NCBI GenBank assembly: GCA_018267725.1
Contig: JAFDXY010000009.1
Location: 1 to 64,000, forward strand
Reading direction: 5' to 3'
Source: Bacteroidota bacterium
Lineage (GTDB): Bacteria > Bacteroidota > Bacteroidia > Chitinophagales > Chitinophagaceae
DNA length: 64,000 nt
In this document: in pieces, positions 26,509 to 34,597 of the stretch
How positions within the stretch are numbered: the stretch's first letter is position 1
Layout of the letters: each line of letters starts with the position of its first letter
Program-made: the position numbers and the translations under genes
The notes under the pieces: model-generated
What the model was told of the DNA's origin: nothing
What the model saw: only the letters and a program-made list of their open reading frames with translations
The model's database searches: none

Positions 26509-27822
26509 ATGGGTTATACAATAGCAATAGTAGGACGACCAAATGTTGGCAAAAGCACTTTCTTTAACCGTATGTTAGAGCAACGCAAAGCCATTGTAGA
26601 TGATATTAGCGGCGTTACCAGAGATAGGCAATACGGCGTTGCAGATTGGAACGGAAAAACATTTAATATTATTGATACTGGCGGTTTTGTACCACAAAGC
26701 GATGATATTTTTGAAACAGAAATTCGTAAGCAAGTAAAAATTGCTATTGATGAAGCCAATGCATTAGTTTTTATGGTTGATGTTGCAACAGGCATTACAG
26801 ATTTAGATGAAAGCATGGCCGATTTATTAAGAAGAAGTTCTAAACCTGTTTACTTAGTTGTAAATAAAGTTGATAATGGTGAAAGGCAATTAGAAGCAAC
26901 CGAATTTTATGCTTTAGGTTTTGAAACTATTTATCCTGTTAGCAGCATTAGCGGAAGTGGTACTGGAGAATTGTTAGATGCTATTGCCGAAAATATTACT
27001 GAAGAAGATTTAGCAATTATTGAAGATGAAAATAAACTACCAAAGTTTGCAATTATTGGCCAGCCAAATGTTGGAAAATCATCTTTACTAAATGCATTAA
27101 TTGGAAAAGAAAGAACAATTGTAAGCGATATTGCTGGAACTACAAGAGATACTATTCATACCCATTACAATCTTTTTCAAAAAGAATTTGTTTTAATAGA
27201 TACTGCAGGTTTAAGAAAAAAAGAAAAAGAAAAAGATGATTTAGAATTTTATTCTGTTATACGTGCCATAAGAGCAATGGATGAAGCCGATGTTTGTTTG
27301 TTGGTTTTAGATGCTGCTAAAGGTATTACCGCACAAGACGTTAGTATTTTTAGTCTGGCAGCTCGTAAAGGAAAAGGCATTGTTGTATTGGTAAATAAAT
27401 GGGATGTAATGGAAAAAGCCACCAATACTGCCAGAGATTATGAAACAGTATTAAAAAAGAAAATTGCTCCGTTTACAGATGTGCCGGTTTTATTTATTTC
27501 TGCCAAAGAAAAAACAAGAATTTTTAAAGTAATAGAAATAGCATTAGAAGTGTACGATAACAAAAGCAAAAAAGTAAGTACTTCTAAATTAAATGAGGTA
27601 ATGTTAAAAGCGGTTCAGGCATACCATGCTCCTGTAGTAAGAGGGCATACCGTAAAAATTAAGTTTATTACCCAACTACCAACACCTGTTCCATCATTTG
27701 CGTTTTTTACCAATTTTCCGGATGATATTAAAACTCCGTATAAAAATTACCTTGAAAACCAGTTAAGAACACAGTTTAATTTTACCGGAGTACCTATAAG
27801 AATTTTCTTCCGAAAAAAATAA
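26509..27822 (+). CDS. der: Ribosome biogenesis GTPase Der (EngA)
   Basis: A 437-residue protein with two tandem GTPase domains and a C-terminal KH-like domain, acting in 50S subunit maturation. First G domain: GRPNVGKSTFFNR, DTGGF, NKVD. Second G domain from about residue 178: GQPNVGKSSLLNA, DTAGLRKK, NKWD. The C-terminal KH-like domain (about 350-437) ends in GVPIRIFFRKK, as is typical. Length is normal. The spacer from era is AT-rich and contains short GAATGTTGAAT-type repeats. Confidence 0.97.
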   Translation: MGYTIAIVGRPNVGKSTFFNRMLEQRKAIVDDISGVTRDRQYGVADWNGKTFNIIDTGGFVPQSDDIFETEIRKQVKIAIDEANALVFMVDVATGITDLDESMADLLRRSSKPVYLVVNKVDNGERQLEATEFYALGFETIYPVSSISGSGTGELLDAIAENITEEDLAIIEDENKLPKFAIIGQPNVGKSSLLNALIGKERTIVSDIAGTTRDTIHTHYNLFQKEFVLIDTAGLRKKEKEKDDLEFYSVIRAIRAMDEADVCLLVLDAAKGITAQDVSIFSLAARKGKGIVVLVNKWDVMEKATNTARDYETVLKKKIAPFTDVPVLFISAKEKTRIFKVIEIALEVYDNKSKKVSTSKLNEVMLKAVQAYHAPVVRGHTVKIKFITQLPTPVPSFAFFTNFPDDIKTPYKNYLENQLRTQFNFTGVPIRIFFRKK

Positions 27823-27844
27823 TTAGTAAAAAAATACGTTAAAA

Positions 27845-27875
27845 TTTGTATAAATAAACTATCCGCCTATCTTTG
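27845..27875 (+). promoter_or_regulatory. Bacteroidota-type promoter of the repeat lipoprotein
   Basis: TTTG (27845-27848), 19-bp spacer, TATCTTTG (27868-27875): a full match to the TTTG / TAnnTTTG consensus. The start codon follows 32 bp downstream, giving a leader of about 25 nt. Confidence 0.8.
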
Positions 27876-27907
27876 CGGGCAATTTAAAAAAACAAAAAAC
27901 AAGTACA

Positions 27908-28093
27908 ATGAAAAAAGTATTAGCATTATTAGCAATTGCTGGTTTTGTAGCTTGCAACAGTGGCGAACAAAAACCTGCTGCAACAGATTCTCCTAAAACA
28001 ACTGTAGATTCTCCTAAAGCAACTGTAGATTCTCCTAAAGCTGCTGTAGATTCTCCTAAAGCTAAAGTTGATTCTCCTGCAACTAAAAAGTAA
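27908..28093 (+). CDS. Small repeat lipoprotein
   Basis: A 61-residue protein: lipoprotein signal peptide with lipobox ending at Cys16 (GFVAC), then a low-complexity tail of five DSPK-type heptads (consensus VDSPKAT) up to the C-terminus ATKK. The tail is likely unstructured and alternates acid, proline and lysine. A consensus promoter precedes it and a strong terminator follows, so it is a single-gene transcript and probably well expressed. No function is recognised; the length of such repeats may vary between strains. Confidence 0.8.
   Translation: MKKVLALLAIAGFVACNSGEQKPAATDSPKTTVDSPKATVDSPKAAVDSPKAKVDSPATKK
27986..28078 (+). repeat. 21-bp tandem repeat inside the small lipoprotein gene
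   Basis: Units begin with GATTCTCCT at 27986, 28007, 28028, 28049 and 28070; 21 bp keeps the frame and encodes the VDSPKAT heptad. Confidence 0.9.
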
Positions 28094-28139
28094 TTGCTAA
28101 GTACTTGTTACTTAATATATTACTTCTTATAAGAAGGTT

Positions 28140-28169
28140 CCCGTTATTTAACCAATAACGGGATTTTTT
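28140..28169 (+). terminator. Intrinsic terminator after the repeat lipoprotein
   Basis: A 9-bp perfect stem (28140-28148 with 28154-28162), TAACC loop and a six-T run. Confidence 0.9.
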
Positions 28170-28435
28170 ATTTTTGCTATTTCTAACTTTTTCCCGTCAT
28201 TTCGATACCGCTTTAACGGTAGAGAAATTTTTTCAAACAATAAAGAGATTACCACATTGCTTTCGCAACTTGCAATGACAACGAGTATTTTTTTCTTAGC
28301 CTTGTTATCTATCTCCACGTAACAATAGAATAATTGCAAACAATATCTTTAACCTTGCTTTAACTGCAAATGCATAACCATACTGCATCTTCTTTCATAA
28401 AAATAAATACTTAATTTTCCGTATTAAATAGTTAC
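28170..28435. other. Intergenic region upstream of the TPR-CHAT gene
   Basis: No gene is seen. It contains interspersed repeat copy A (28196-28281). The final 100 bp must hold the promoter of the TPR-CHAT gene, but no clear consensus was found. Confidence 0.6.
28196..28281. repeat. Interspersed repeat, copy A
   Basis: An 86-bp element beginning GTCATTTCGATACCGC and ending TGCAATGACAA, so its ends are inverted (TCATT..AATGA). It matches 31696-31781 over nearly its whole length. Such CATTTCGA..GAGAAAT elements are common non-coding repeats in Bacteroidota (recollection, not searched). Confidence 0.75.
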
Positions 28436-31400
28436 ATGAAAAAAGCAAAGCACATTATTATTTTATTGTTTTTTAGTACGGTGTTTTTGCAAAAAATTAA
28501 TGCACAAAAAGTAATAAATAAAGAGGACTCTTTGCAATGCGAAAATCTGAATGCAGCAACTATACAATATTATAAAAACGATAAAATAGACTCCGCTTTA
28601 TTAAATGCTAAATATGCAGTAAACTATTCAAAAAAAGTGGTTGGGAAAGAACATAGAATATACATAATGAGTTTATATAATCTCATTTTTCTATATAATT
28701 ACATGGATTATTATAACGATGCTGAGCTTTTGTCTAAAGAAATTTTAACTATTGGTAAAAAAATATTGGGAAGAGAACATCCTAATTATGCCACAAGCTT
28801 AAATAATTTAGCTGAATTGTATTATGATATAGGTAATTATGCCGCAGCAGAACCTTTATATAAAGAAGCGTTAGCTATTCGTAAAAAGGTATTAGGAAGA
28901 GAACATCCTGATTATGCTACAAGTTTAAATAATTTAGGTTTATTGTATCATGATATTGGTAATTATACCATAGCAGAACCTTTATTAAAAGAATCATTAG
29001 TTATTCGTAAAAAAATATTAGGAACAGAACATCCTGATTATGCTACAAGTTTAAATAATTTAGGTTTATTGTATCAAGGTATGGGCAATTATACAGCTGC
29101 AGAACCTTTATACAAAGAAGCTCTAATCATTCGTAAAAAAATATTAGGAACAGAGCATCAAGATTATGCTGCAAGTTTAAGTAATATGGCTTTATTGTAT
29201 CACGACCTAAGTAATTATACCGCTGCAGAGCCTTTATATAAAGAAGCTTTAGCCATTTATGAAAAAGTATTAGGAACAGAGCAGCCAGATTATGCTACTA
29301 TTTTAAGCAATTTAGCTTTATTGTATCATGATCTAGGTAATTACACAGCTGCAGAACCTTTGTACAAAGAAGCTTTAACCATTCGTAAAAAAGTATTAGG
29401 AATAGAACATCTAGACTATGCTACCAGTTTAAATAATTTGGCGGTATTGTATTATGATATGGGCAATTATATAGCTGCAGAACCTTTGTACAAAGAAGCT
29501 TTAACCATTCGTAAAAAAGAATTAGGAGCAGAACATCCAGACTATGCTACTATTGTAAACAATTTAGCAGAATTGTATAAGGTTATGGGTAATTACACAG
29601 CTGCAGAGCCTTTATACAAAGAAGCTTTAGCCATTCGTAAAAAAATATTGGGAACAGAACATCCTGATTATGCAGTAAGTTTAAACAATTTAGCTTCCTT
29701 ATATCATGCAATGGGTAATTATACGGCTGCAGAACCTTTGTATAAAAAAGCACTATTTTTTTATACAAAAGCACTGGGAATAGAGCATGCTAATTATGCT
29801 ATTAGTTTAAACAACTTGGCTTTATTATATAATGTTACGGGTAATTATGCAGCAGCAGAGTCTTTATATAAAGAAGCATTAGCTATTCGCAAAAAAGTAT
29901 TGGGAATGGAGCATCCTGATTATGCTGCAAGCTTAAGTAATTTGGTTGGTTTATACTACTTCTTTAATAAATATTCAAAGTGGAAAAATATTATTCATAC
30001 TGCTATACAAACTGAAAATAACAACCAACAAGTTTTATTAAAAAATTTTAGTGAGGCAGAAAAAGAAATTTACTTAAATGAAAATAATAGCAATAGGCAA
30101 GTTTTTCTTTCAATGTTACACTATTACCACTATTCTCAAACCAACTTTTTTTACCAAAGTACCACAGCTACACAAGGGTGGCTTTTACAAGGCAAACAAT
30201 TGTTGAATATTTATGCTAATCATTCTACAGATATCACCGTAAAAACATTGTTAACTAATTGGCAACACACCAATACTTTATATACCAAAACTATTCAGCT
30301 TACAAAAAATAAACAACATCAATATGGTTTAAATGCAGATAGTTTAAAAGAACAAGTTCAAAATATTGAAAAGCAATTAACTGCTGCCATACCTGCATTA
30401 CAAAATGTACTAAAAAATAAAGGTTATACTGCTAAAGAAATTACGCCCAAATTAAACAACAATGAAGCTGTTGTGCAATGGGTTTCTTTTAAATATCAAG
30501 CACCTAAGCAATGGACGGATACTGTTTTTTATGCTGCATTTATTATTACTAAAACAGATACTACGCCAACATTTATAACTGTATTTACAGAAAAACAATT
30601 ACAAAATTTATTACAAAACTATCATGGTATTAGCGGAAGAAGTTCTATTATAAAAAATGCTAATACAAAAGCAATCACAACAGATTTTGCTTTGTATAAT
30701 TTAATTTGGAAGCCATTGTTACCTTATTTAAACAATATAACTACGGTTTACAATTTACCTTCGGGTTTATTACACAAAGTAAGTTTTGCTGCTTTAACAG
30801 ATACCGCCAATGGTAAGTCTTTAATAGATATATATAATCTTCACCAACTATTAAGTATTAATGAATTAGTTGCACCATTAAGTGGTTCTACACCAAATAA
30901 AACTATTGCATTAATAGGTGCCGCAAATTATGATGCTATTGTTGCTTCTAACAATAATACCAATAGTGCTACTATACAACCCATGTATAGAAATGCTACA
31001 AATACAGATAACAAAAATATTCGTTTCAATTATTTACAAGGAACAAAAACAGAAATAGAAACTGTAAATAATCAAACAAAAAATACAACTTGGAAAGTAC
31101 AAACTTATACAGATACAACAGCTACAGAAGATAACTTAAAACAATTAAGCGGCAGCAATGCACCACATATTTTACATATAGCAACACATGGTTTTTATTT
31201 TCCGCCCAAAAAAGAAAAATTATCTACTAATAATTTATTTGCAGAAGATAAAAACGCCCCAAAAGATTTTCCATTATTGCGTAGTGGCATTGTTTTAAGT
31301 GGTGCCAACAATTATTGGGGAAAAGATACTTTATTAGAAGGCAAAGAAGATGGTATTGTAACAGCACAAGAAATAAGCAATATGAATTTATTGAATACAG

Positions 31401-31684
31401 ATTTAGTTGTGTTAAGTGCCTGCCAAACAGCATTAGGAGATATTAACGGAAGTGAGGGTGTATATGGTTTGCAGCGAGCTTTTAAAATGGCGGGAGTAAA
31501 AAAATTATTAATTAGTTTATGGGAAGTTCCTGATGCAGAAACAGCAGAATTAATGCAATTATTTTATGGTAATATTTTTAAAGGTGATAGTTATTACACA
31601 GCATTTAAAAAAGCACAACTTGCATTAAAAATAAAATATAAAGATCCTACCAAATGGGCAGGTTTTGTTTTGTATGGCGAATAA
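28436..31684 (+). CDS. Exported TPR-CHAT protein (caspase-like fold)
   Basis: A 1082-residue protein. Signal peptide 1-23 (..INAQ), then about twelve 42-residue TPR units of the kinesin-light-chain type (about 31-532; consensus EHPDYATSLNNLALLYHDMGNYTAAEPLYKEAL split here as EHPDYATSLNNL and NYTAAEPLYKEAL), a helical linker (about 535-700), and a C-terminal CHAT domain. The caspase-like dyad is intact: His918 in HIATHGFYF and Cys996 in LSACQTALGD. CHAT-TPR proteins are protease-like; known cases include separase-related and CRISPR-associated forms, but the signal peptide here argues for an extracytoplasmic role. A single gene flanked by two copies of one interspersed repeat. Confidence 0.9.
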   Translation: MKKAKHIIILLFFSTVFLQKINAQKVINKEDSLQCENLNAATIQYYKNDKIDSALLNAKYAVNYSKKVVGKEHRIYIMSLYNLIFLYNYMDYYNDAELLSKEILTIGKKILGREHPNYATSLNNLAELYYDIGNYAAAEPLYKEALAIRKKVLGREHPDYATSLNNLGLLYHDIGNYTIAEPLLKESLVIRKKILGTEHPDYATSLNNLGLLYQGMGNYTAAEPLYKEALIIRKKILGTEHQDYAASLSNMALLYHDLSNYTAAEPLYKEALAIYEKVLGTEQPDYATILSNLALLYHDLGNYTAAEPLYKEALTIRKKVLGIEHLDYATSLNNLAVLYYDMGNYIAAEPLYKEALTIRKKELGAEHPDYATIVNNLAELYKVMGNYTAAEPLYKEALAIRKKILGTEHPDYAVSLNNLASLYHAMGNYTAAEPLYKKALFFYTKALGIEHANYAISLNNLALLYNVTGNYAAAESLYKEALAIRKKVLGMEHPDYAASLSNLVGLYYFFNKYSKWKNIIHTAIQTENNNQQVLLKNFSEAEKEIYLNENNSNRQVFLSMLHYYHYSQTNFFYQSTTATQGWLLQGKQLLNIYANHSTDITVKTLLTNWQHTNTLYTKTIQLTKNKQHQYGLNADSLKEQVQNIEKQLTAAIPALQNVLKNKGYTAKEITPKLNNNEAVVQWVSFKYQAPKQWTDTVFYAAFIITKTDTTPTFITVFTEKQLQNLLQNYHGISGRSSIIKNANTKAITTDFALYNLIWKPLLPYLNNITTVYNLPSGLLHKVSFAALTDTANGKSLIDIYNLHQLLSINELVAPLSGSTPNKTIALIGAANYDAIVASNNNTNSATIQPMYRNATNTDNKNIRFNYLQGTKTEIETVNNQTKNTTWKVQTYTDTTATEDNLKQLSGSNAPHILHIATHGFYFPPKKEKLSTNNLFAEDKNAPKDFPLLRSGIVLSGANNYWGKDTLLEGKEDGIVTAQEISNMNLLNTDLVVLSACQTALGDINGSEGVYGLQRAFKMAGVKKLLISLWEVPDAETAELMQLFYGNIFKGDSYYTAFKKAQLALKIKYKDPTKWAGFVLYGE
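28649..29908 (+). repeat. 126-bp tandem repeats encoding TPR units
   Basis: Ten 126-bp units with strongly conserved DNA as well as protein, each starting at an EH codon pair, from the third TPR onward in the TPR-CHAT gene. The similarity suggests recent expansion or gene conversion. Confidence 0.85.
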
Positions 31685-31695
31685 AAAAAATTTAC

Positions 31696-31781
31696 ACCAT
31701 TTCGATGCCGCCTTAGCGGTAGAGAAATCTTTTCAAACAATAAAGAAATTGCCACGTTACTTTCGCTACCGTCAATTACAG
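31696..31781. repeat. Interspersed repeat, copy B
   Basis: Direct-orientation relative of 28196-28281: CATTTCGATGCCGCCTTAGC, then GGTAGAGAAATC, CAAACAATAAAGAAATT and CTTTCGCTACC. It begins 12 bp after the TPR-CHAT stop. Confidence 0.75.
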
Positions 31782-31788
31782 TAGTTTT

Positions 31789-33015
31789 TTATTGAAATAA
31801 TTTTTCTATTGTATCTAATTTTTTATCCGAAGAAAAAAAACTTACCAGTTTTCCTATTACAGCTTCAACCATTGCATCGGGGCAACTTGCACCACTTGTT
31901 ATTAATATTTTTACAGGATTTTTTTTAGGAATAAAATTGTTGATGGTATTTATTTCTTTTGTACGCCAATTACAATTTATAATTTCAGATTTATTTAAAA
32001 TTTTATCTGCATTGTTTATAAAATAGGTAGGCAATTTTGCTTCGCAAAGTTCTACTAAGTGAGAAGTGTTGCTGCTATTATAACCACCTACAACTATTGC
32101 TAAATCTGCATCGGTTTGTAACATACCTGTTACAGCAGTTTGGTTATCATTAGTTGCATAACATAAAGTATCTCTTGTATCGGCAAAACGTTCATGTATA
32201 TTTTCATCAGTTAATTGATAAAAATTTTTTACAATTTTTTTTAAATAATCTGCAATAGCTTGTGTATCGGTTGCTAATTGTGTTGTTTGGTTTACTACGC
32301 CAAAACGTTGTAAATCTTTTGTAATATCAAAACCTTCAGAATATCTTCCTTTAAATTCTGTATAAAACTCTTCTGTATTTTTTTCTTTTGTAATATATTT
32401 TGCTAATTCAATTGCTTCTTGCATATCATTAACCACAACAGTTGGTGTGTGTTGAGATGCACGTGAAAAAGTCGCTCTTGTTTCTTCATGCTTTGGTTTG
32501 CCATGCACTACAACGCTATAACCTTTGGCTGCAATTTGCTGACTTCTGTTCCAAACTTTTTCTACAAAAGGGCAAGTTGTATTATATTTTTCTACCTGAA
32601 TGCCTTTGGCAACAAGCATTTGCTCAATTTCTACCGTAGTGCCAAATGCGGGAATAACAACTACATCATTTTTAGTTACTGTTTCAAAAGGAATTATTTG
32701 TTTGCCGTAAGTATCTTGTAAAAATTGAACGCCACGTTCTAACAAATCTTTATTTACTTGTGGGTTATGAATCATTTCGCTCAACAAAAAAATACGTTTG
32801 CCTTTGTTTTCTTCAATAGTATTAAAAGCAATTTCAATTGCATTTTCTACGCCGTAACAAAAACCAAAATGCCTTGCCAAATAAATTTGTAAACTACCAA
32901 AATCTAAAAGTGTTGGTGTAAAATCTTTTTTTAATTTATCTTCTTGCTTACGTTTATTTTTTATTGAACTAATTAGTGAACTGCGGTAAATATTTGGAAC
33001 ATTAAATTGTTTCAT
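31789..33015 (-). CDS. ispH: 4-hydroxy-3-methylbut-2-enyl diphosphate reductase
   Basis: A 408-residue [4Fe-4S] enzyme performing the last step of the MEP isoprenoid pathway. The three cluster cysteines are in GFCYGVENAI (Cys53), NTTCPFVEKV and TSGASCPDAMVEAVI; HGKPKHEET lies in the substrate-binding region. It is about 90 residues longer than E. coli IspH, partly from a basic N-terminal extension of about 40 residues before the first cysteine. This long form seems usual in Bacteroidota. ATG at 33015; a TACATTTG box lies on the coding strand about 45 bp upstream (plus-strand 33057-33064). Confidence 0.95.
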   Translation of the reverse strand: MKQFNVPNIYRSSLISSIKNKRKQEDKLKKDFTPTLLDFGSLQIYLARHFGFCYGVENAIEIAFNTIEENKGKRIFLLSEMIHNPQVNKDLLERGVQFLQDTYGKQIIPFETVTKNDVVVIPAFGTTVEIEQMLVAKGIQVEKYNTTCPFVEKVWNRSQQIAAKGYSVVVHGKPKHEETRATFSRASQHTPTVVVNDMQEAIELAKYITKEKNTEEFYTEFKGRYSEGFDITKDLQRFGVVNQTTQLATDTQAIADYLKKIVKNFYQLTDENIHERFADTRDTLCYATNDNQTAVTGMLQTDADLAIVVGGYNSSNTSHLVELCEAKLPTYFINNADKILNKSEIINCNWRTKEINTINNFIPKKNPVKILITSGASCPDAMVEAVIGKLVSFFSSDKKLDTIEKLFQ

Positions 33016-33099
33016 TTTAAAAACTAAATTAAAATAACTGTATTACAAACAAGTTGCAAATGTACGAAATTCAAATTTCAGCTTTGTATAATAGGCAGG

Positions 33100-33594
33100 T
33101 TAATTCAAGTAAATTAATTCAACTATTTGTTGCAAATATTTTTTATCGGTTTCATCAAACGTGCTTAATTCATTGCTATCTACATCTAATACTGCAATTA
33201 CATTATTGTTTTTAATAATGGGAATAACTATTTCACTTTTAGATAAACTGCTGCATGCAATATGTCCCGAAAATTTTTCAACATCATCAACAATAATTGT
33301 TTCTGCATTTGCCCAACTTGTTCCGCAAACGCCTTTCCCTTTTTTAATTCTTGTACATGCCACTGGACCTTGAAACGGACCAAGAACCAATTCATCCTGT
33401 AAATTATCAATAGATTTTTTTACCAAATAAAATCCAATCCAAAACCAATTAAACTGTTCTTTTAAAGCACCGCAAACATTAGCTAAGTTGGCAATTAAAT
33501 CTGTTTCGCCTTCTAACAAACCTTTAATTTGTGGAATTAAATTTTGATATTGTTCTTCTTTTGTTCCAACAAAAATTTGTAAATCTTCTGCCAT
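33100..33594 (-). CDS. msrC: Free methionine-(R)-sulfoxide reductase (GAF domain)
   Basis: A 164-residue GAF-domain enzyme reducing free methionine-R-sulfoxide. The three cysteines of the fRMsr family are present in GPVACTRI, GKGVCGTSW and HIACSS, followed by SEIVIPI and VLDVDS. The open frame reaches 33681, but the ATG at 33594 gives the normal length and places the start 2 bp after the stop of the upstream small membrane protein gene. Cytosolic oxidative-damage repair. Confidence 0.92.
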   Translation of the reverse strand: MAEDLQIFVGTKEEQYQNLIPQIKGLLEGETDLIANLANVCGALKEQFNWFWIGFYLVKKSIDNLQDELVLGPFQGPVACTRIKKGKGVCGTSWANAETIIVDDVEKFSGHIACSSLSKSEIVIPIIKNNNVIAVLDVDSNELSTFDETDKKYLQQIVELIYLN

Positions 33595-33596
33595 AA

Positions 33597-33878
33597 TTAT
33601 TTTCTTAAAATTCTTTTTCTTCCTTGTAAAAAATACATAAGCCCTGTTATTGCATTTACAAAAATGAAACCTACCAACCACATTAGTTTTTCGTTTTGCA
33701 AAATATTTTTTGAATTGAAGATTTCATACAATGCAATTACTGTGTAAATAGCTGTAAGCAACAAGCCTACTTCTATAAAAAAATCTGCATCTGGTTTATG
33801 CATTATTTTAAATAAAGCACCAACTATTGTGCTAATAATTCCAATAATATAAATAGTATAAAAAAGTTTGTGGTTCAT
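33597..33878 (-). CDS. Small GldL-related membrane protein
   Basis: A 93-residue protein with three predicted transmembrane helices (about 6-24, 31-50, 65-83) separated by KIMHKPDADF and a short loop with NEKLMW. The start and the MHKPDAD segment resemble the GldL N-terminal domain family found as short stand-alone proteins in Bacteroidota. Function unknown; gliding itself is not implied. It overlaps the upstream edge of, and is probably cotranscribed with, msrC. Confidence 0.8.
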   Translation of the reverse strand: MNHKLFYTIYIIGIISTIVGALFKIMHKPDADFFIEVGLLLTAIYTVIALYEIFNSKNILQNEKLMWLVGFIFVNAITGLMYFLQGRKRILRK

Positions 33879-34120
33879 AAAACTGCTTTACTGTTAAAAT
33901 ATTTTGCAATGTTATTATACATTTTTCGTGTATTTATTTTTTGCTAAACTCATTTATTAAAAATGTAAATTCAACTATTCAATAAATAATTTTTAAGTCA
34001 TTGTTGTTGAAAATAACTACTAAAAATATTGCATAAATAACACAGTAAAATTGCTATATTTGAAGTTTACTGCTTTTTTGTTACACATTTTGCAGTAAAG
34101 TAGCTGATAATTTTAAAAAT
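33879..34120. promoter_or_regulatory. Control region of the purine catabolic operon
   Basis: 242 bp between divergent genes. A -7 box TATATTTG lies at 34055-34062. Around it are copies of CAGTAAA/TTTACTG at 33887-33893, 34043-34049, 34066-34072 and 34093-34099; the 34043/34066 pair straddles the box, and 34066-34073 with 34092-34099 form an 8-bp inverted repeat TTTACTGC/GCAGTAAA. This arrangement looks like operator sites for an unseen purine-responsive regulator (inference). Confidence 0.55.
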
Positions 34121-34597
34121 ATGAATGAAGATAAAACACAGTTTATGCAGGAAGCTATTCGTCTTTCTGTAGAAAATGTTACTCAAGGAAAAGGTGGCCC
34201 ATTTGGTGCCGTTGTAGTTAAAGATGGAAAAATAATTGCACGTGGTACAAACAGTGTTACAACATTAAATGATCCTACGGCACATGCAGAAGTAGTTGCC
34301 ATACGCGAAGCATGCAAAGTGTTAGGAAGTTTTCAATTAATTGGTTGCGAAATATATACAAGTTGCGAGCCATGCCCCATGTGTTTAGGAGCAGTTTATT
34401 GGGCAAGGCCCGATAAATTATATTATGCCAATACTAAGCAAGATGCTGCTGCTATTGACTTTGACGATAATTTTATTTATGAAGAAATTGCTAAACCCAT
34501 TAATCAAAGAAAATTATTTACACAACAATTAATGCGTAACGAAGCTTTACAAGCATTTAAAAAATGGGGCGAAAGCAATATTAAAATTGAGTATTAA
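34121..34597 (+). CDS. guaD: Guanine deaminase (cytidine-deaminase fold)
   Basis: A 158-residue zinc deaminase converting guanine to xanthine, of the short B. subtilis GuaD type. Zinc ligands and the catalytic Glu: HAEVVAIREA (His55, Glu57) and SCEPCPMCLGA (Cys85, Cys88). The C-terminal segment, with ADAIDFDD-like AAAIDFDDNFIYEEI and the domain-swapped tail, fits guanine rather than tRNA-adenosine deaminase. First gene of the operon; its stop overlaps the xdhA start (TAATG). Confidence 0.93.
   Translation: MNEDKTQFMQEAIRLSVENVTQGKGGPFGAVVVKDGKIIARGTNSVTTLNDPTAHAEVVAIREACKVLGSFQLIGCEIYTSCEPCPMCLGAVYWARPDKLYYANTKQDAAAIDFDDNFIYEEIAKPINQRKLFTQQLMRNEALQAFKKWGESNIKIEY

Noticed and set aside
28649..29908. 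Regular repeats as a possible CRISPR array
   Set aside because: Units are 126 bp, contiguous and in frame, encoding TPRs. There are no spacers and no cas genes.
33887..34099. Riboswitch (purine or guanine type) in front of the purine operon
   Set aside because: No purine aptamer core or paired three-way junction is recognisable; only short half-sites are seen.
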